Positions 1 through 13,700 of a stretch of 64,000 bases of DNA are shown piece by piece; position 1 is the first letter of the stretch; each line of letters opens with the position of its first letter. The notes under the pieces were generated by a model that worked only from the letters and a program-made list of their open reading frames with translations, was not told the DNA's origin and made no database searches. The position numbers were made by a program, and so were the translations under genes. The stretch is from NCBI GenBank assembly GCA_963402885.1, contig OY727095.1, forward strand, positions 28,339,001 through 28,403,000, read 5' to 3'. The stretch comes from Antedon bifida (taxonomy: Eukaryota > Echinodermata > Crinoidea > Comatulida > Antedonidae).

Positions 1-99
1 TGGTGTACTGGACCAATTAGAAATGAGCAACGTTTGGTGCCAGCACTGTCAAGCATAGTTCCCACTTGGATGAAACACAACGTAGGCACACTGCAGGTG
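1..99 (+). CDS. possible partial exon of an unknown gene
   Basis: Frame 1 is open from the window edge for 33 codons and runs into a good splice donor (CAG, then GTGAGT from position 100). The other two forward frames hit stops within this stretch. The peptide ends WMKHNVGTLQ and I do not recognise it. No downstream exon was found before the convergent CDK9 gene, so this could be a chance open frame or the last visible piece of a gene extending to the left. Confidence 0.22.
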
Positions 100-2131
100 A
101 GTTGACCAATCACAAAGCGACAGTTTGGATGAGTTATTGCATCATGATTGGTCAAATTATTTGCTTACAATAACATCATTTTGTTGCGTTTAAATGGAAA
201 ACGTTGGTGGATTGTAACATCTGCTCCACTGCACTCAACTTATCATGTTAATGGCCGGTGAAAACTGAACAATTTACACGCGAATCGACACTCGTCAAGT
301 GTCAAATCGAACCACAATTTTGACACGACAAACGATTTCAATGTAAAAATCAAATGTGAGACGTTTAAGCATCAGTCAATTTTCACTGCAGGGAATTCAG
401 AGCTTGCAAAGGCTTCGCACATGAATTTTTCCATGGGAAAAGTTATCAAGCTTCGCACGACAACGCTTTCCACTTCACATGTAAATTTGACACTTTCCAA
501 AAATGTTCATGCATGTACAACAATACCAGTAGGCCCACTGCAGTACCTAAAATAGGATATTTTTATTGGTATTTATTTGTCTTACAAACATTTACTTTAC
601 AGATTATAAATACTGTAATATTTACACAATTTTCACAAAATTTAATATCTTTACAATCATTGGTCATTTTCTATTAGTTTTACTTGTGTGATAAACAAAT
701 GTAGCACTTTTTAGGGTTTCATTTAGGGTGTACCTGAAAAGTCTAAATTAAATGTTATACAAAATAAAGGGAGAATAATAAATTGGAATTGTCTATTGGT
801 CAAACATGCATGTAATTTACTATTGTCTACCAGCACGGTTGACCGAGTGTCTGATAGTAACATTTTCTATTGGCACGATCGAACTTTAGAAAAATAAATG
901 ACATGGTTGAATCTGCCGTGCTCGCCTCACTTAATAAATATGTACAAAACAATACTACAGCAATTTGGAAATTGTATTAAAGATATATATTTAACAATTA
1001 CATGGTGCAATTAAAAATAATGATTAAAAAAAAAATATATACACACATATGATACAGTAATTATTATTATTAAAAACAATTATTAAAATTATCAAGTTGT
1101 TCATCTCTTTATTGTAATAATGCATAATTTAATTTCAAAATTGTCTTCAGAATGATACATGGGATTAATAAATTACTGTATATTTTATAAATATTAATAT
1201 TTGGGTTATTACCCATTTACAGTACAGTGGACATAATACATTATAAATTGAAATACAGTTCATTGATTTACATTAGTGTGTGCAAAACAAAAATTGTAGC
1301 AATAATTTGGTTAAAAATAAAAAAATATTAGCTTTACCAAACTACTGAGTAATAAACTACTGTATTAATATTTTGCAGTTATCATCATCAACATACTTAA
1401 TATGAGTTAGTAACATAATTCATAAAAATGAAAGTCAAATATTGATTGATCATTATTATAACTTGCGAATTTCTATGTACTGTAGCATTGTATGTACAGT
1501 ATAAAAAAAAAATCGATTTTCAGTACTTTATCTCCACATACAGAGTAGTATGACGTGCATCGATAGGATATCTCATATTGCAACTGTATCACATGTGACA
1601 CCTGTATTACAGAATATGCTATGATACTGGACAAGCATTTTATACGCTGTCATAAAAAATGATTTGGAATGTGCAATTTATTATTGACAAACACAGACGT
1701 CTAAGGTGTATTAATATGTTATAACATGATTAATAATGTTTAACTAATTAGAATAATTTAATAGTTTGTATCTGAGGATGTTTTAAGTTTCAAAAATGCT
1801 AAAAATTATACAAAGTGCATGGTGTGTGTCTCATTGTGACCACACTAATGCACAGCACAACTGGATATTAATGGGCCTGTTCAGTTATTACTGAGGTAAG
1901 TTGGTTTCATAGACAAAATTATCACTAAATTTGGTGGGTACGACCAACTTATGGTAAATAAAACAATCCCTGCTTTACTGACAGCACAATTGTTGTACAC
2001 TATCCTTAGAAAACAATAACAACATTATCATCCTTTCCACCTCTATATAATACATTTCTAATGTAGTTCCCTTGTTGAATGATACCATTTCAGTTCTTCC
2101 AGTACTAGACATGCCATCAAAGTGTGGCGAC
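100..2131. other. CDK9 3' flank, no gene seen
   Basis: This AT-rich stretch downstream of the CDK9 stop presumably holds the CDK9 3' UTR (read on the minus strand). Several possible minus-strand AATAAA signals are present (TTTATT on the plus strand, for example near 560, 1110 and 1678), so the cleavage site cannot be chosen. I see no coding region, RNA gene or clear transposon. Confidence 0.4.
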
Positions 2132-5100
2132 TCAAAACACTCGGTCAAATGTTTGATCATGTGACTGTGGTAAGTTCGCCGACCTTCGTGGTGGGACAGC
2201 AGAATGCTGTGCTTGTTGTTGGATTCGCCTCCGTGGTGGAGCAAGGAACTCGAACATGGATTGCGTATGTAACGACAACATCTTTTGCAGTGAACACGGT
2301 AGCGGGTCTAACCAAAAGAAATCATGATTCAAGGCATCATCGCTATTAATACGATTGGACGGGTCAAGCCACAACAGTTTGTCGATCAGGTCCAAAGCAA
2401 TCTGATCTTTCACATAGGCTTTGAGTCGTTCTTTCACTTTTCGTTTGTGACCTTTCGGAAGTTCGAGTTTAGAAAAGAATTCAAGTTTGTCAACGCCTGA
2501 CCATATTTCTGGCGAAATTGACCCACATAAATGTGATATTAAGGTCAACTGATGTTGCTCTGTGTTGCCTTGCATTATGGGACTTCTCGTCCACATTTCA
2601 GCCATGATACACCCAGCACCCCACATATCTATAGGTGGACCATAATTTCTTTCACCTAATAATAGCTCAGGTGGCCGATACCATAATGTGACAACTCGAT
2701 TTGTGTACCTGTTCGGCTGGCTAGGTTTAGCATGGCTAAAAGCCCTAGCAAGACCAAAGTCTGCTAATTTTAACTTGCCTTCCTTTGTTATAAGAATATT
2801 AGCTGCTTTCATGTCCCTGTGTAGTATTTTGTTACTATGGATATAGTAGAGTCCGTTTAGAAGCTGTTTCACAACCTCTTTTATCTCACCCAGCGAGAAC
2901 TTGACATTTGCATTGCTTAGTAGCCCAGCTAAATCATGTTCGCAGAACTCAAACACTAAGAAGATACTTCCCTTGAAACGGTTATATGCTGTTGCTGAAA
3001 AAAAAAGAAGTAGCAACAGAATTATTCAGAAATTGGTTTTGAACGCTTTAAAAAAAAATAGTACTGATATACATACATAGCTTACTGCATGTACTCCAAC
3101 ACAAGCTATGCCAGCCTATTTATCACAAACATACAGGCATATAGCTAGGAATACAACCAGTATAATCATACTGCCTTTCAGTGAGAAACTCAAAATGAGT
3201 TTAGGTATATCCGGCAAATAAAAAGTGACCACCGAATGAACTTTCCAATTCATTTAGTTGTTTTATGTACAAAACCGTAATTGATAAAAAAGCAACACAC
3301 AGCAGTCAGACAAATGAACAGCAAATTAAATTTGCTTTCACCAAAGTTTAATATTCAAAATAATTCTCAAAAAGCTTCCATTAAAGAAATTTTAAATTAA
3401 TTTGAGTGCCTTGGTGTTTCATTTTTTTCATAAGCGAGAGTATTTATTGCACGATTGATGACAATTTTTTCACATTTAAATTTGTATTGTCTTGTGGTGT
3501 CTTTAGTTCCTTTACAGCAATAGGCCTAGTAAGTTACTGCATTCGACTTCATGTACCTTTTGTTCGGCAAATCTCAATTAGATGAACCACATTTTCGTGT
3601 CGGAGAAGTTGCAAGATTTTGATTTCTCTTAAGGCTGTAATCGGAAACTGTAAGAATTGTACATAAAAAAAATAATATAATTAATTAATATTAAATATTA
3701 TTTGTATAACACACAGTATGAACATTTGGTAGGTTGGATGTTTACACCATACAAATTCATCTATCTTAGGGGACAGAATTGTAGAACACTGTAAAATCAC
3801 CTCTCATTTCAAAAGATGTACTTGGTTTTTCAAAGTGTACACAAGGAGAAATAGTGTACACCCAATCTACTGTACGGTTGAATTGGTTTTTTCCCAAATA
3901 GACTTGTTCTACACTGAACAAATTATATTAAAAACACAACCATAGAGTGTGATTCCACTAAGTTCAAACAGACTTTTGGTTTTTAGTGCTGTAAAGCTCT
4001 GTCTACACTATCAAACTAGTTTGACAAAAAAAGTGTGATGTGTCCAAATATGGTAGTGTTATGCTTAAATGTGGTAGTGATATGCTTAAATATGGTAGTG
4101 ATATGACATAAATCCATGTCCATATATGGACACATCACATTTTTTTTTTGTCACATAAAGCTTGATAGTGTAGACAAGGCTTCAGACACAAGAACGCTTT
4201 ATAAATGCTTAGTACTGTATTATTTTTAATGGATTATGGCATTCCTGCTTCAAACGCTTAATTAATGTACAAATCACAAAACTTTGATTGTCATACAATG
4301 TTATATTTTAGTGTTATCTCACTCAGCCCCTCCCCCATAAAATAATTAACACTCCTCTCTCCCCACCCCCACGGATCTACAGTACCAATCATTACTTACT
4401 CCTTCTTTTTCATTCTCCATGAGAACTTTCTTAAGTGCAACCACTCTTCTGTTTCTTTTGTGTCTAGCCTTGAAAACCTCTCTGCAAAAAAAGTAAATAA
4501 TAGGAGAACCACATGAATGATATACAGTCTGTGTAATGCTACAATATTAATAATCTCTACAGTACTCCCGCTAGGCTACTGTAGGCCTAGCTTAAACAGC
4601 ACTGGCTGTTTATGAATTGATTGTTTAGGAGTTACTGTAGATCCCAGTTTTTAACTTGCTATAATTAATAACAGTAGTCTTGCTAAAAAATTAAAATTGG
4701 TGACTATTCAATAACCCTAGGGACTAATAGTCCCAGCTAGCCTACTTCAGTATTTATAATGGTAAACAAATGACCAAATTCTTTAAGGTCTTATACGTTG
4801 GCCCGATCGTCTTAACATTGGGCCCGATAGTCAAGTGTATCCTTTGGATGAAATATTGTGTTGTTACAGTATTTAACCAAATTATTGATCGTACATGGGA
4901 CCAACTGACTGTGCCTCCTGTGTCAGCAGTCATGGGCTTGATTGAGGTGCTTTTATTTTACTCTTTTTGCTACCAAAAGTATACTGTCTAGCAGAAACAG
5001 GCCTTTTTACGAAATGGTTAGTATTAAAAGCAAGAATAACTAGATTTGACGAGTTAGTTATCCACACAGCACACAACACCACATGCACGAAAATGCAAAC

Positions 5101-8100
5101 AGAAAAAGATTAATCATTTTTTTTTAATGTTGATAAAACTTCTTTTATACTAGGCCTATAATTCTTTTACATAATTCATTGATTACATTTGTATCACGAA
5201 CACCTTATTTTATGGTGAACAATTATAACTTCAATTCATTTCCATGGACCCGATCGCCTTTCTTTTATTTTTAGAACAGTCCCGATCATTTAATTATGTT
5301 GGGCCCGAACGTCCACACGATTGTCTTGGTTGGAATATGGACCCGATCATCTGATAATTTATAGACCTACTAGCCTAATAGGCCTAGTAGCCTATATATT
5401 AAAATAAAAATAATATACGCTGTGGTTAGGATTCCGGCACCGGAACTCAACTGCCCACCGTTAGGGAATCCGACACGCCATTGCGCATGCCCAGAGCGAA
5501 GTAATTATAGCTAGCTTGCACTAGTGCCACAGACCGCGCACCACACCACACCACCGAGAGTCGAAGTGTTATTTATTTACTGTAGCCTAGTTAGTCGTCG
5601 CGCGAGCAAGAGAGCGATGGATGAAACTTGGCCTAGGCAATACATGAATTAATAATTAAAATACGACTACGCCACGCATTAAAATAATTATTATGATATT
5701 GATAAGAATCAGTATCTATCTAAGAATCGTAATGCTGTAATTTTATTAGACAGAGGAAGTATGAAGTTCGGAACGGGAGAAAAACACAGGCCTGCCCTAG
5801 TGTCATAACGCTTGCGTATTTCAAGAAATGTACGAAAGTGAATAGCGTAGCGTTGCGACTTCCCGTTCTGTTTTTTTCACATCCGCGCGGCGGCTGCTGT
5901 CAACAATTAAATCAACTTGTATACGATTGCATGTTATGTACAGTATAATGCGTTATATGAAATCTTTTATTTTGTACTTGAAAAATCATAAAACTAGTCA
6001 TGTAATTATAATTATTCATAATTATATGAAGTTTAAATATGAATGAAGCAACCACTTTTTTAATTACGAAATAAATAGGCCCACTGGTCACATCTAGCTG
6101 GTAGGCCTACTACTAGTATTAGTTAGTAGGCATCTAGGCTAGTTCGCCGTGGCGCAGCTAATAAATAATCCATCGCTGTTAGTCTGTAGAGTATAGAGTC
6201 GCCGATTACCTCGCTCTAGTCTGGGCATGCGCAATAGCGTGTCGGATTCCCTAACGCTGGGCAGTTGAGTTCCGGTGCCGGAATCCTAACCATGGCGAAT
6301 AATATAGCCTACTACTAGGGCTTCTAGCCAGGCCTACCTACTAGTTAGGCCTTATTTTATTAGGCCTAGCCTCCTAGGCCCTAGGCCTACAGACAGTACA
6401 TTATTAGTTATCCGCATTCAGCGGATAACTCCTTGGAACTGTCCTGTTTCATCTTTTTTTTTGGTTATCCGCAACTTAGTTGCAAGATAACCCATGTGAT
6501 TGTAAATATCTTTTTTTTTCATCTTCTTTGTTATTCTTCTTTCTTTCCCGGATTTTTGTGACCAGCATATCTCTATTGCTTGTAAACATAACTTTGTATA
6601 ACTTGGTAAAAAGATTGACATGGAAGTATAGATGTGCAGCCAAGCTATTGGACGATGTCAGATCCGCGTTGCGTAAGTTAGGCGCGATTTTATGAATTTC
6701 TATAACTGATCATAACTTTAGAACCAACAAATATTGTTTCATGAAACTTAATAAAATTATAATTCATATCATGGGTCAATTTTCTATGGATTAAAAATGG
6801 CATGTTTTACAAGAAGTTACGCGCGCACGCGCATTTAAAGTTTCAAAATGCGCAAAATTAATTTCTAATCAACTTTCTACACTGATCATGACATTTTGAG
6901 CATGTCAAAAATTCCCGCGCGCGCAAAAAAATGTACGCGTATGGTGCGCACGTAGTACGAAAATCATGTTTTTTTCTCTTGAATTGTAATTTTCCAGCCT
7001 TTCCTAGTCATTTTAAAAAAGATTGACATCATTTCAAATTAAAATGACGTCATACGAACACGTTGATTTATACCATTTGCGCGCGTTTTAGTTGAAAAAG
7101 TTACACAATATTGTCAAAATTATGCCTATTTTTTAATCTATTATAGCTCCTCAGGATCATCCATGACCCCCATTTTTTTAATTTAATATGTAAGCAGATA
7201 TGTTGTAGATATGAATTCATGCAGGATCTTTACCCCTCGGATGTTATGATGTCATCGTATGGCCACACGAATGTAAAATATAGGATTTTTTACTCTTTCG
7301 TTATTACTCATCACATTAAATAGAGCGCATCTCACTTTTACGTGCCCAAAATTCTTCAAATTTGTTTTAATGTAATTACTGTATTTAGATAATTATCTTC
7401 TAAAATTGTTATCTTTATATGCCAATTTGATGACGTCATCGTGTTAATAATTGGATTTAAAAGATGGGTCTCGTAATTTCGTCTATGCTACTCTGTATAT
7501 AACATACAGTGTATTCTGTAAACACTGTAATATGCTGTACAGTATGCTACAAAATAGGTACAATTCAGCACTGTAAACATTCTTAATTCATGTCATAGGA
7601 TGGCATAATAATTGTCGAAGTTCATATACTGTAGTTTAAAGTATGTGCATGTTGCATTTGCGCGGATAACCCGAACTCGTCAAAGTGACGAGTACAAATC
7701 TAGTTTTTCTGTATTATTCTTTCTTTCTGTCATTTTTGTGCAGAGCGTATCTCTAAAACTTGTAAAGTTAACATTTTATAACTTTGTCAACATGTGGGCA
7801 TTCACGTGAAGTTGTGCTTTTTTATTTTTGAATTACGTCAGAGTTGCGCAACATGACTTACGCGCGTTTTAACGAATTTCGCGTATTTAAAATAAATTGA
7901 AAACCATATAACATTTTAAATTGAAACTTAGTAAAAGTTTAATTTATATCTTGCGCTAACTGACTGTGGCAAAAAAATGGCATGTTTCACACAAAGTTAC
8001 GCGCGCACGCGCGTGTAAAATTTCAAAATGCGAAAAATCAATTTCTAATCAACTTTCTACGCGTTTCATGTCATTTTAAGCATGTAAAAAATTCCTACGT

Positions 8101-9580
8101 GCACGCATATTTTTGCGCGCGCGGTGCGCACATAGCGTTGAAAAGAAATTGTTTTCGCGTGATTTATGTTTTTTCAGCCTTTTCTAGTAATTTTACCAAC
8201 TTTTAAACATTTTTGACTTAAAATTACGTCATACGGGCACGAATTGAATTGAATAACTTACGTGCGTTTTTGATGAAAAAGTTCAGAAATTTGTCAAAAT
8301 TATACCTTTTTTTAAACAGTCGTAGTTTCTAAACTAAACGGTAAAAGTTATTTTTATTACGTATTCTGGAAGTTGATGAGTTGTAGATATTGGATCATGC
8401 ATTAATATGGCTAACCGGACATTGTGACGTCATCGTGTGGCCACGCGAATATAAAATATAGGATTTTTGTATCTTTCGTCTTAGCGTATCACATTTAATT
8501 GAGTGCATCTTCACTTATCCGTTTTCCATTTTCATCCCGATTTTGATATTTTGTAGGTAAATGAACTATCTTTCGTATGAGTTAAAAATATTTTAATTTT
8601 ATGACGTCATCATGTTGAAAAAATTTAAATAACGTGTGTCACTTATTTTTTTCTTTAAAGTAACTTTCAATCTGTTATAGCTCGTCAGAATAAAAAGCTA
8701 TAATCATGATTAAAACATTTTCTGGAAGCTATTGGATTGTAGATACGAATTCATGTGAACATTTTTCCAATCCGACGTTGTGACGTCATTATATGGCCAG
8801 TTGAATAAAAAAAGTCATATTTTCATCTTTTGCGTCATAGACTCATAGTTCATCACAATTAAAAGAGCGCGCATCTACATTTTACGTATTCAAATTTCTT
8901 CTACACGTTAACATGTTGTTGCTGAGATAATGTACTTCCGAAATTGCTATCTTAGTGTTTCATTTTGATACCGTCGCCATGTTAAAAATAAGAATAAACG
9001 GGGGGTCCCGTAATTTCACCTATTCTACACTGACAGTATGTAACATGTATACAGATTATACCGTTTGCACTGTATATACTATATGACACAAAATTGACAG
9101 AATTCAGCACTAACAGCATATGATATTCTTCAGTTCAGGTCATAATGCCATAATCTTTTTCCATGTGCAAAATTCCAACATATGACGTGCGCGTGGCGTT
9201 TGTCGTGCGGATAACTAACTCGTCAAAGTGACGAGTTCAAATCTAGGCCTAGTTTGCATTTGATTTTGACTCTATCTCCTAGCTAGGCCTACTACAGGCA
9301 ATCAGCCCAAGATTACCTAAACTAAATTAGTCTGTGGCCGAAACGGTCTTATGCCCAAGTCTAACTGTCTAGGCATATAGGCCTAGGCCTACTAAGTATT
9401 GTCCCTCTCTCCTCAGTCAAGCCCACGGCACGATACACAGGTCGCCGCGTCGGCGGATTGACTTCTTACTTACCCAAATGTTCCTTGACCAATTTTGGTA
9501 AGTTTTTCATATTTTGTGACCTCATCACAAAATGGGAACTCAACAGAGTCATATTTGTTATTCAAAGCACTAGAAGTCAT
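2132..9580 (-). CDS. CDK9: cyclin-dependent kinase 9 (P-TEFb catalytic subunit), four exons
   Basis: CDK9 pairs with cyclin T to form P-TEFb, which phosphorylates the RNA polymerase II tail and pausing factors in the nucleus. Exons on the minus strand: 9474-9580, 4400-4481, 3557-3647, 2132-2994. Donors are GTAAGT, GTAAGT and GTACAT; acceptors all end CAG. The joined frame is 1143 nt, 380 residues (human 372). Visible landmarks: P-loop GQGTFG at 31-36, the ATP-site lysine in VALKK at about 53, the CDK9-specific cyclin-helix motif PITALRE at 65-71, HRDMKAAN with catalytic Asp near 154, DFG at 172-174, and the T-loop NRYTNRVV with the activating Thr near 191. The C-terminus ends FDRVF, like human FERVF. 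I start at 9580 because this Met leads into YDSVEFPFC, as in vertebrates; an in-frame upstream Met at 9655 is less likely. The gene looks intact. The 5-kb first intron is filled with repeats. Confidence 0.96.
3994..4182. mobile_element. MITE in CDK9 intron 2
   Basis: A 189-bp element with imperfect inverted ends of about 60 bp; each end reads inward through TGTCTACACTATCAA and later GTGATGTGTCC. Between the ends lie three tandem copies of a 21-bp unit (ATGGTAGTGATATGCTT core). It has no coding capacity. The target duplication is unclear, so the superfamily is not assigned. Confidence 0.75.
5423..6292. mobile_element. non-autonomous TIR DNA transposon in CDK9 intron 1
   Basis: An 870-bp element bounded by inverted repeats that begin TGGTTAGGATTCCGGCACCG. 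About 72 bp match with two mismatches, and after a short indel the similarity continues for roughly another 15 bp. The centre has no coding frame. I could not settle the target-site duplication, so the superfamily is open. The high identity of the two ends suggests a fairly young copy. Confidence 0.75.
6405..9246. repeat. composite diverged repeat with CRE-like octamers in CDK9 intron 1
   Basis: Two diverged copies of a 1.2-1.5 kb unit (about 6486-7700 and 7700-9246) start with similar pyrimidine-rich tracts and end with the dyad ACTCGTCAAAGTGACGAGT. Inside, a subunit of about 400 bp occurs three times (near 7090, 8270 and 8645). The block opens with a palindrome around GTTATCCGC/GCGGATAAC (6408-6432) and closes with GCGGATAAC, so it may be one old element with related ends. 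It contains five perfect TGACGTCA octamers (7045, 7431, 8425, 8602, 8781) and many short CGCGCG runs. No reading frame is convincing. Confidence 0.6.
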
Positions 9581-9760
9581 AAATAATAATTTAATCGCCA
9601 CTAAAATAAAAGAAATTTGATTAATTTTGTATTCGTATTTTATCACGATGTTCACTTCTTCTCTCTAAAAATAAACTTGACAACCCACGCAGCGCATGCG
9701 CTAGTGCTGCAAATGACGGATGTGAACACGCCCTCTCTCTCTCTCTGGCGACGACAAAAT
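9581..9760 (-). promoter_or_regulatory. CDK9 5' UTR / promoter region
   Basis: Immediately upstream of the CDK9 start, this stretch is less AT-rich than its surroundings and includes a (CT)n run at about 9732-9744. No TATA box is obvious. The promoter role is inferred only from position. Confidence 0.3.
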
Positions 9761-10191
9761 AAAATTGGGATAAACAACAACCAATAACACAATTTCATTT
9801 TTTTCTTTAAAAATATTACAATCATTACTTAGATAACAACTTTAAATTAAAAGGTTATAAACAACGAATTTAAACATGCCTCTCCCATGGGTGATAATTA
9901 TTTACTTGTAAAAGGGGTTAATAAAATCCTCTTCAACGGTATTCCAACAGCTAGGTCTTAATTAATTGTTGTATTTTTAAACCATAAAACTTAAAACCTG
10001 CTTCTTCTTCAATCAACAAATAATGTAAATCATTAATTAAGTTTATTTAGGCCTATGGATGTGATCATATTTTTTATTACGCAATATTTTTTGTGTCGTA
10101 GGACAAAGTTCTTTATAGGTCTAGCCTATATTTTAAAGCCATTATAAATGGTGATAATATTGTGGAGGTTCTTTTTTTCAAAAACGTCTTT
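9761..10191. other. intergenic, no feature seen
   Basis: AT-rich sequence between the CDK9 5' end and the next MITE. CDK9 and the FkbM/NodB gene are divergently arranged here. Nothing recognisable. Confidence 0.3.
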
Positions 10192-10539
10192 TTAAAGATG
10201 TATTGTCCCCCAAAATCATGAAAAATAAAGATTTTTAAAATCGGACTTTGAATAGGCCATTTTGCAGTTTTAATGAAGTTGTTCACTTCCATAAGAAAAA
10301 AAACGGGGGAAAAAATTATTTCACCTATAAAAAGACAAAATAAACAGTTAAATTACCCAAAAACTCATTGTCTTCCAGACAATTTGACCATTTTTTGCTT
10401 TAAATTACATTTTTCTCAGGTAAATAAATTGTTTCAGACCCAATTTTTTGTGAGAGTGAATAACTATTATGTGACATTAAAATAACATATTCAACAAAAA
10501 AATAAAAAAATTTTTTTAGGGGGACAATATATCTTTAAA
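10192..10539. mobile_element. MITE with TTAAAGAT ends
   Basis: A 348-bp element with inverted ends reading TTAAAGATGTATTGTCCCCC on the left and a one-mismatch reverse complement on the right. TTAA lies at both outer edges, which fits a TTAA target duplication as used by piggyBac or Kolobok elements; that family link is inference. The interior is AT-rich and non-coding. Confidence 0.7.
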
Positions 10540-10794
10540 TTTTTTGTTTTACTACTAAAAAAAATTAATTTAGGTGGACATTTGAACCAGATAATATATA
10601 ATAGCTTTTTATCCTAAACTGTGTATGATGCTGAAAGCTGTCATGGCTTCGTTGGTTCACATATAAATTAATCTATTAACTTACTGCCCCGATTAAATAT
10701 ACATAATTAATTTTGTTAGCAGCATTAGGCTAATAGTAATATGAAGGTTGTTTCAACAGTTTTTATAGTATTATTTCAATTAAACTGGTCGACG

Positions 10795-13700
10795 ATGACA
10801 ATAAGCGGAATTCGTTCAATGAAAACTATAAGTAAATGTATGTTATCTTTTACTGTTGGAATTGCTTTAACATCTCTTTTTCATCGTGATTTTACAAGTA
10901 ATGCAGTTTTACAAGAAAAAAGACAGAGGCCTGTAAGCATGTCATCTTTTGGATGGTGGCATGGGTAAAGTATTTTTTGTTTTGCAATAACTAAAATATG
11001 TTAGACGTTATTTTATTCTTTAACACTGTTAAGTAGAGGCACATTACCGGGTGAAACTGGGCTAAAACCATAGTCTAGTAAATATAATATTTATAATAGA
11101 GTATAATAGAGGTGGCACGAACCCAAACAGGACAAAAAAATACAATAGACTTGTATCGTTTCAAAGGCAATCTAAATATGTCTGCTTCTACTCAGCAATT
11201 TACACAATAACAATAATGAGTTTGCCCGTTTATAATTAACTATTCTTGCTATGCCTCCTAATTGATTTGGAAAAAAAGCAAAGTAATCATAAAATATCCA
11301 GAATAATTGTGTTAGATTTTAGATTTAATTATTATTAATACATTATAACTGTTAGGTCTACTAAATAAAACTAAAAAACAAAGGACAATGCATTAGAAAA
11401 TATTTGCCATTCAATAATAATGCTATTCCACACAATTCTGAATAGTATTGAGCAACTTATTCAAGATAGGAGCAGATGGGGTTGTGTTTTTAAGTTTTTC
11501 GTTGATTGGAGAGAGAATAAGGATTTAACTGTTTTTGTTCCCATTCAACTCATAAACCTTTAGTATTGTTAAAAAATGGGAAAAAACGTAATAAATAAAA
11601 GGTAAACTATAGAACAAGTAAAATATAAAAATTAAGTAGATTAGTATAAGTGAATGAAAATAGTTGCTCTATAGACTGGACAATTATTTCTATGCTAAGA
11701 ACGTCTGGGAACATTGATAAATAATGTATTATTTTTTAAGGGGTGATGTTCCCGATAAAGATTATTCAAAATCAAGCGATATTGGGCCCAGGAAAATCTT
11801 GCTGGACTGCGGAGGAAACATGGCATCCACGGTGGAGTTATTTAGGGAGACATATCCTGATGGCAAAGAGTTCATTATACATTCGTTTGAAATCGATGAA
11901 CGCCTTGCACCATATTTCAGTCCATACGAAAAACACTATCTGCATTGTCCTGTTGGAGTAGCTTCAGAATATGGTAATTACACAATGACTATAAATAATC
12001 ATTCTTGGATGTACTCTTTAAAGGCCAATTTACACAGACGAGCGGTAACGGTAAGCGGTAAATGGTATACGGAAAAAATTTGAACATTTTATGACCATGT
12101 CGCGGAGCGGACCAGCGGTTAACACTAGGATAATAGATACAGATTCTAACGCGGGAAGATACACGCTAGTTTCCCGCCTATGTACCCGTTACCGCTCGTT
12201 TGTGTAAATTGGTACGTTATATTTCCATGTATACTAAATCCATTGTCTTTAATTTATTTTTATCTGTAAACCGATTGAAAGTTTAAAATTCTCTCTAGGA
12301 AATATGACCGCATTTATGGAGTCGGCATGGTCTCCAGATAAAGACAAAAACAACGGAAGAGGCGTCCAATGGGGAGGGGGATCTCTCTATGTTGATAAAA
12401 ATGAACTAGAAGATGACAAAACTGGAGGACCAAGACATTTGTCTCATCGTAAGCAAATACCAATTGTAGACTTGTCAAAATGGATTCAGGAAAATACGAG
12501 AAAGGAAGACTACGTTATTTTAAAATTAGACGTCGAGGGCGCTGAATTCCTTATCCTTGAGAAAATGCTAAATGACGGAACATTTGCATGGATTGATAAG
12601 TACGAAATTTAATAACCGAAAATTCTATAATACATTTATATATTGTTATATATATTTAAACCCTCTTCATAAAATGTTGTGATTTACAAATTTTTTTCAC
12701 TTTTAAGGACTCCTAGTTCTGTGAAATCCATGTTGTTTAGATAGCATTAACGATAATAATTCACCGTTAAGCATAGCATTAATTAATTAGCCTTATAGTA
12801 ATTGGAAATTGTTTCTATACAAAACAAAGGTAGCTTTGAAAGTGTGCTAATGTAGACCAGTTGGTAAATTTGCCAACAAAAGATCTTGAAGTTTTCTATG
12901 TAGACTATCTTTACCTTCTATTTTACGTTCTATCCATACCAACTTCTCTTTACAAAATATACAGCTACATTATCTTGTGGGACATCAAACGATGTTCATA
13001 GTGCCTTTATTGTCAGAACAGAGAAGTGAAGTTCAAGCCTTTTAAAAGAATTTAAACATTCACCGGTGTAATGGTTCACACATACTCTACTGTCGTGGCA
13101 GCACTTAGGGAGCAAGTAGTGGAGCTGTAGTTTGGTTGAAAACGTGCTTGCCTTTCAATCTCATGGTCCTGGTTTAAATCCTGACCTAGTGCCATATTTC
13201 TAACTCACGACTCCTTTAACTTCACTCCCTAAGCCTCAAATGAGACTTAGTTTATAAGCACGATAAATTATAAAAATAAAAAAAAGCCACCCGATGTTAT
13301 GTGAATTTAAAAAAAAAAACAAGTGTAACAGCCACAGCGCCAAATTGTTTGAATGACGCTATACAAATTTCCATACAAATATTTCTAAAAAGCAATGTTT
13401 AAAATGCAAGAAACCCCTATATCAGGGTCTATTTTAAATATAAAACCTAGCTTCACGGTACTGCAACAAAGGCTGCATTTCTGTCTAATTAGTGTGTCAG
13501 TTTATTGCTGTTGTTTAAACCCTAAATACGATATAGACGATATATCCAACTGGATATGTGATTTAAACTTTCATTAATGTAACTTTTGTAAAACAGTTAT
13601 CCTATTCCGTTTCCAGATATTATGGCGAATATCATCAGCGCCAGCCGGTGGGTCTCTCTCGTTCTATGACGTCCCAAATAATCAAGGACGTTGAAACTAA

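Noticed and set aside
1975-2244. 89-residue minus-strand frame overlapping the CDK9 end
   Set aside because: It overlaps the last CDK9 exon in another frame and has no recognisable motif.
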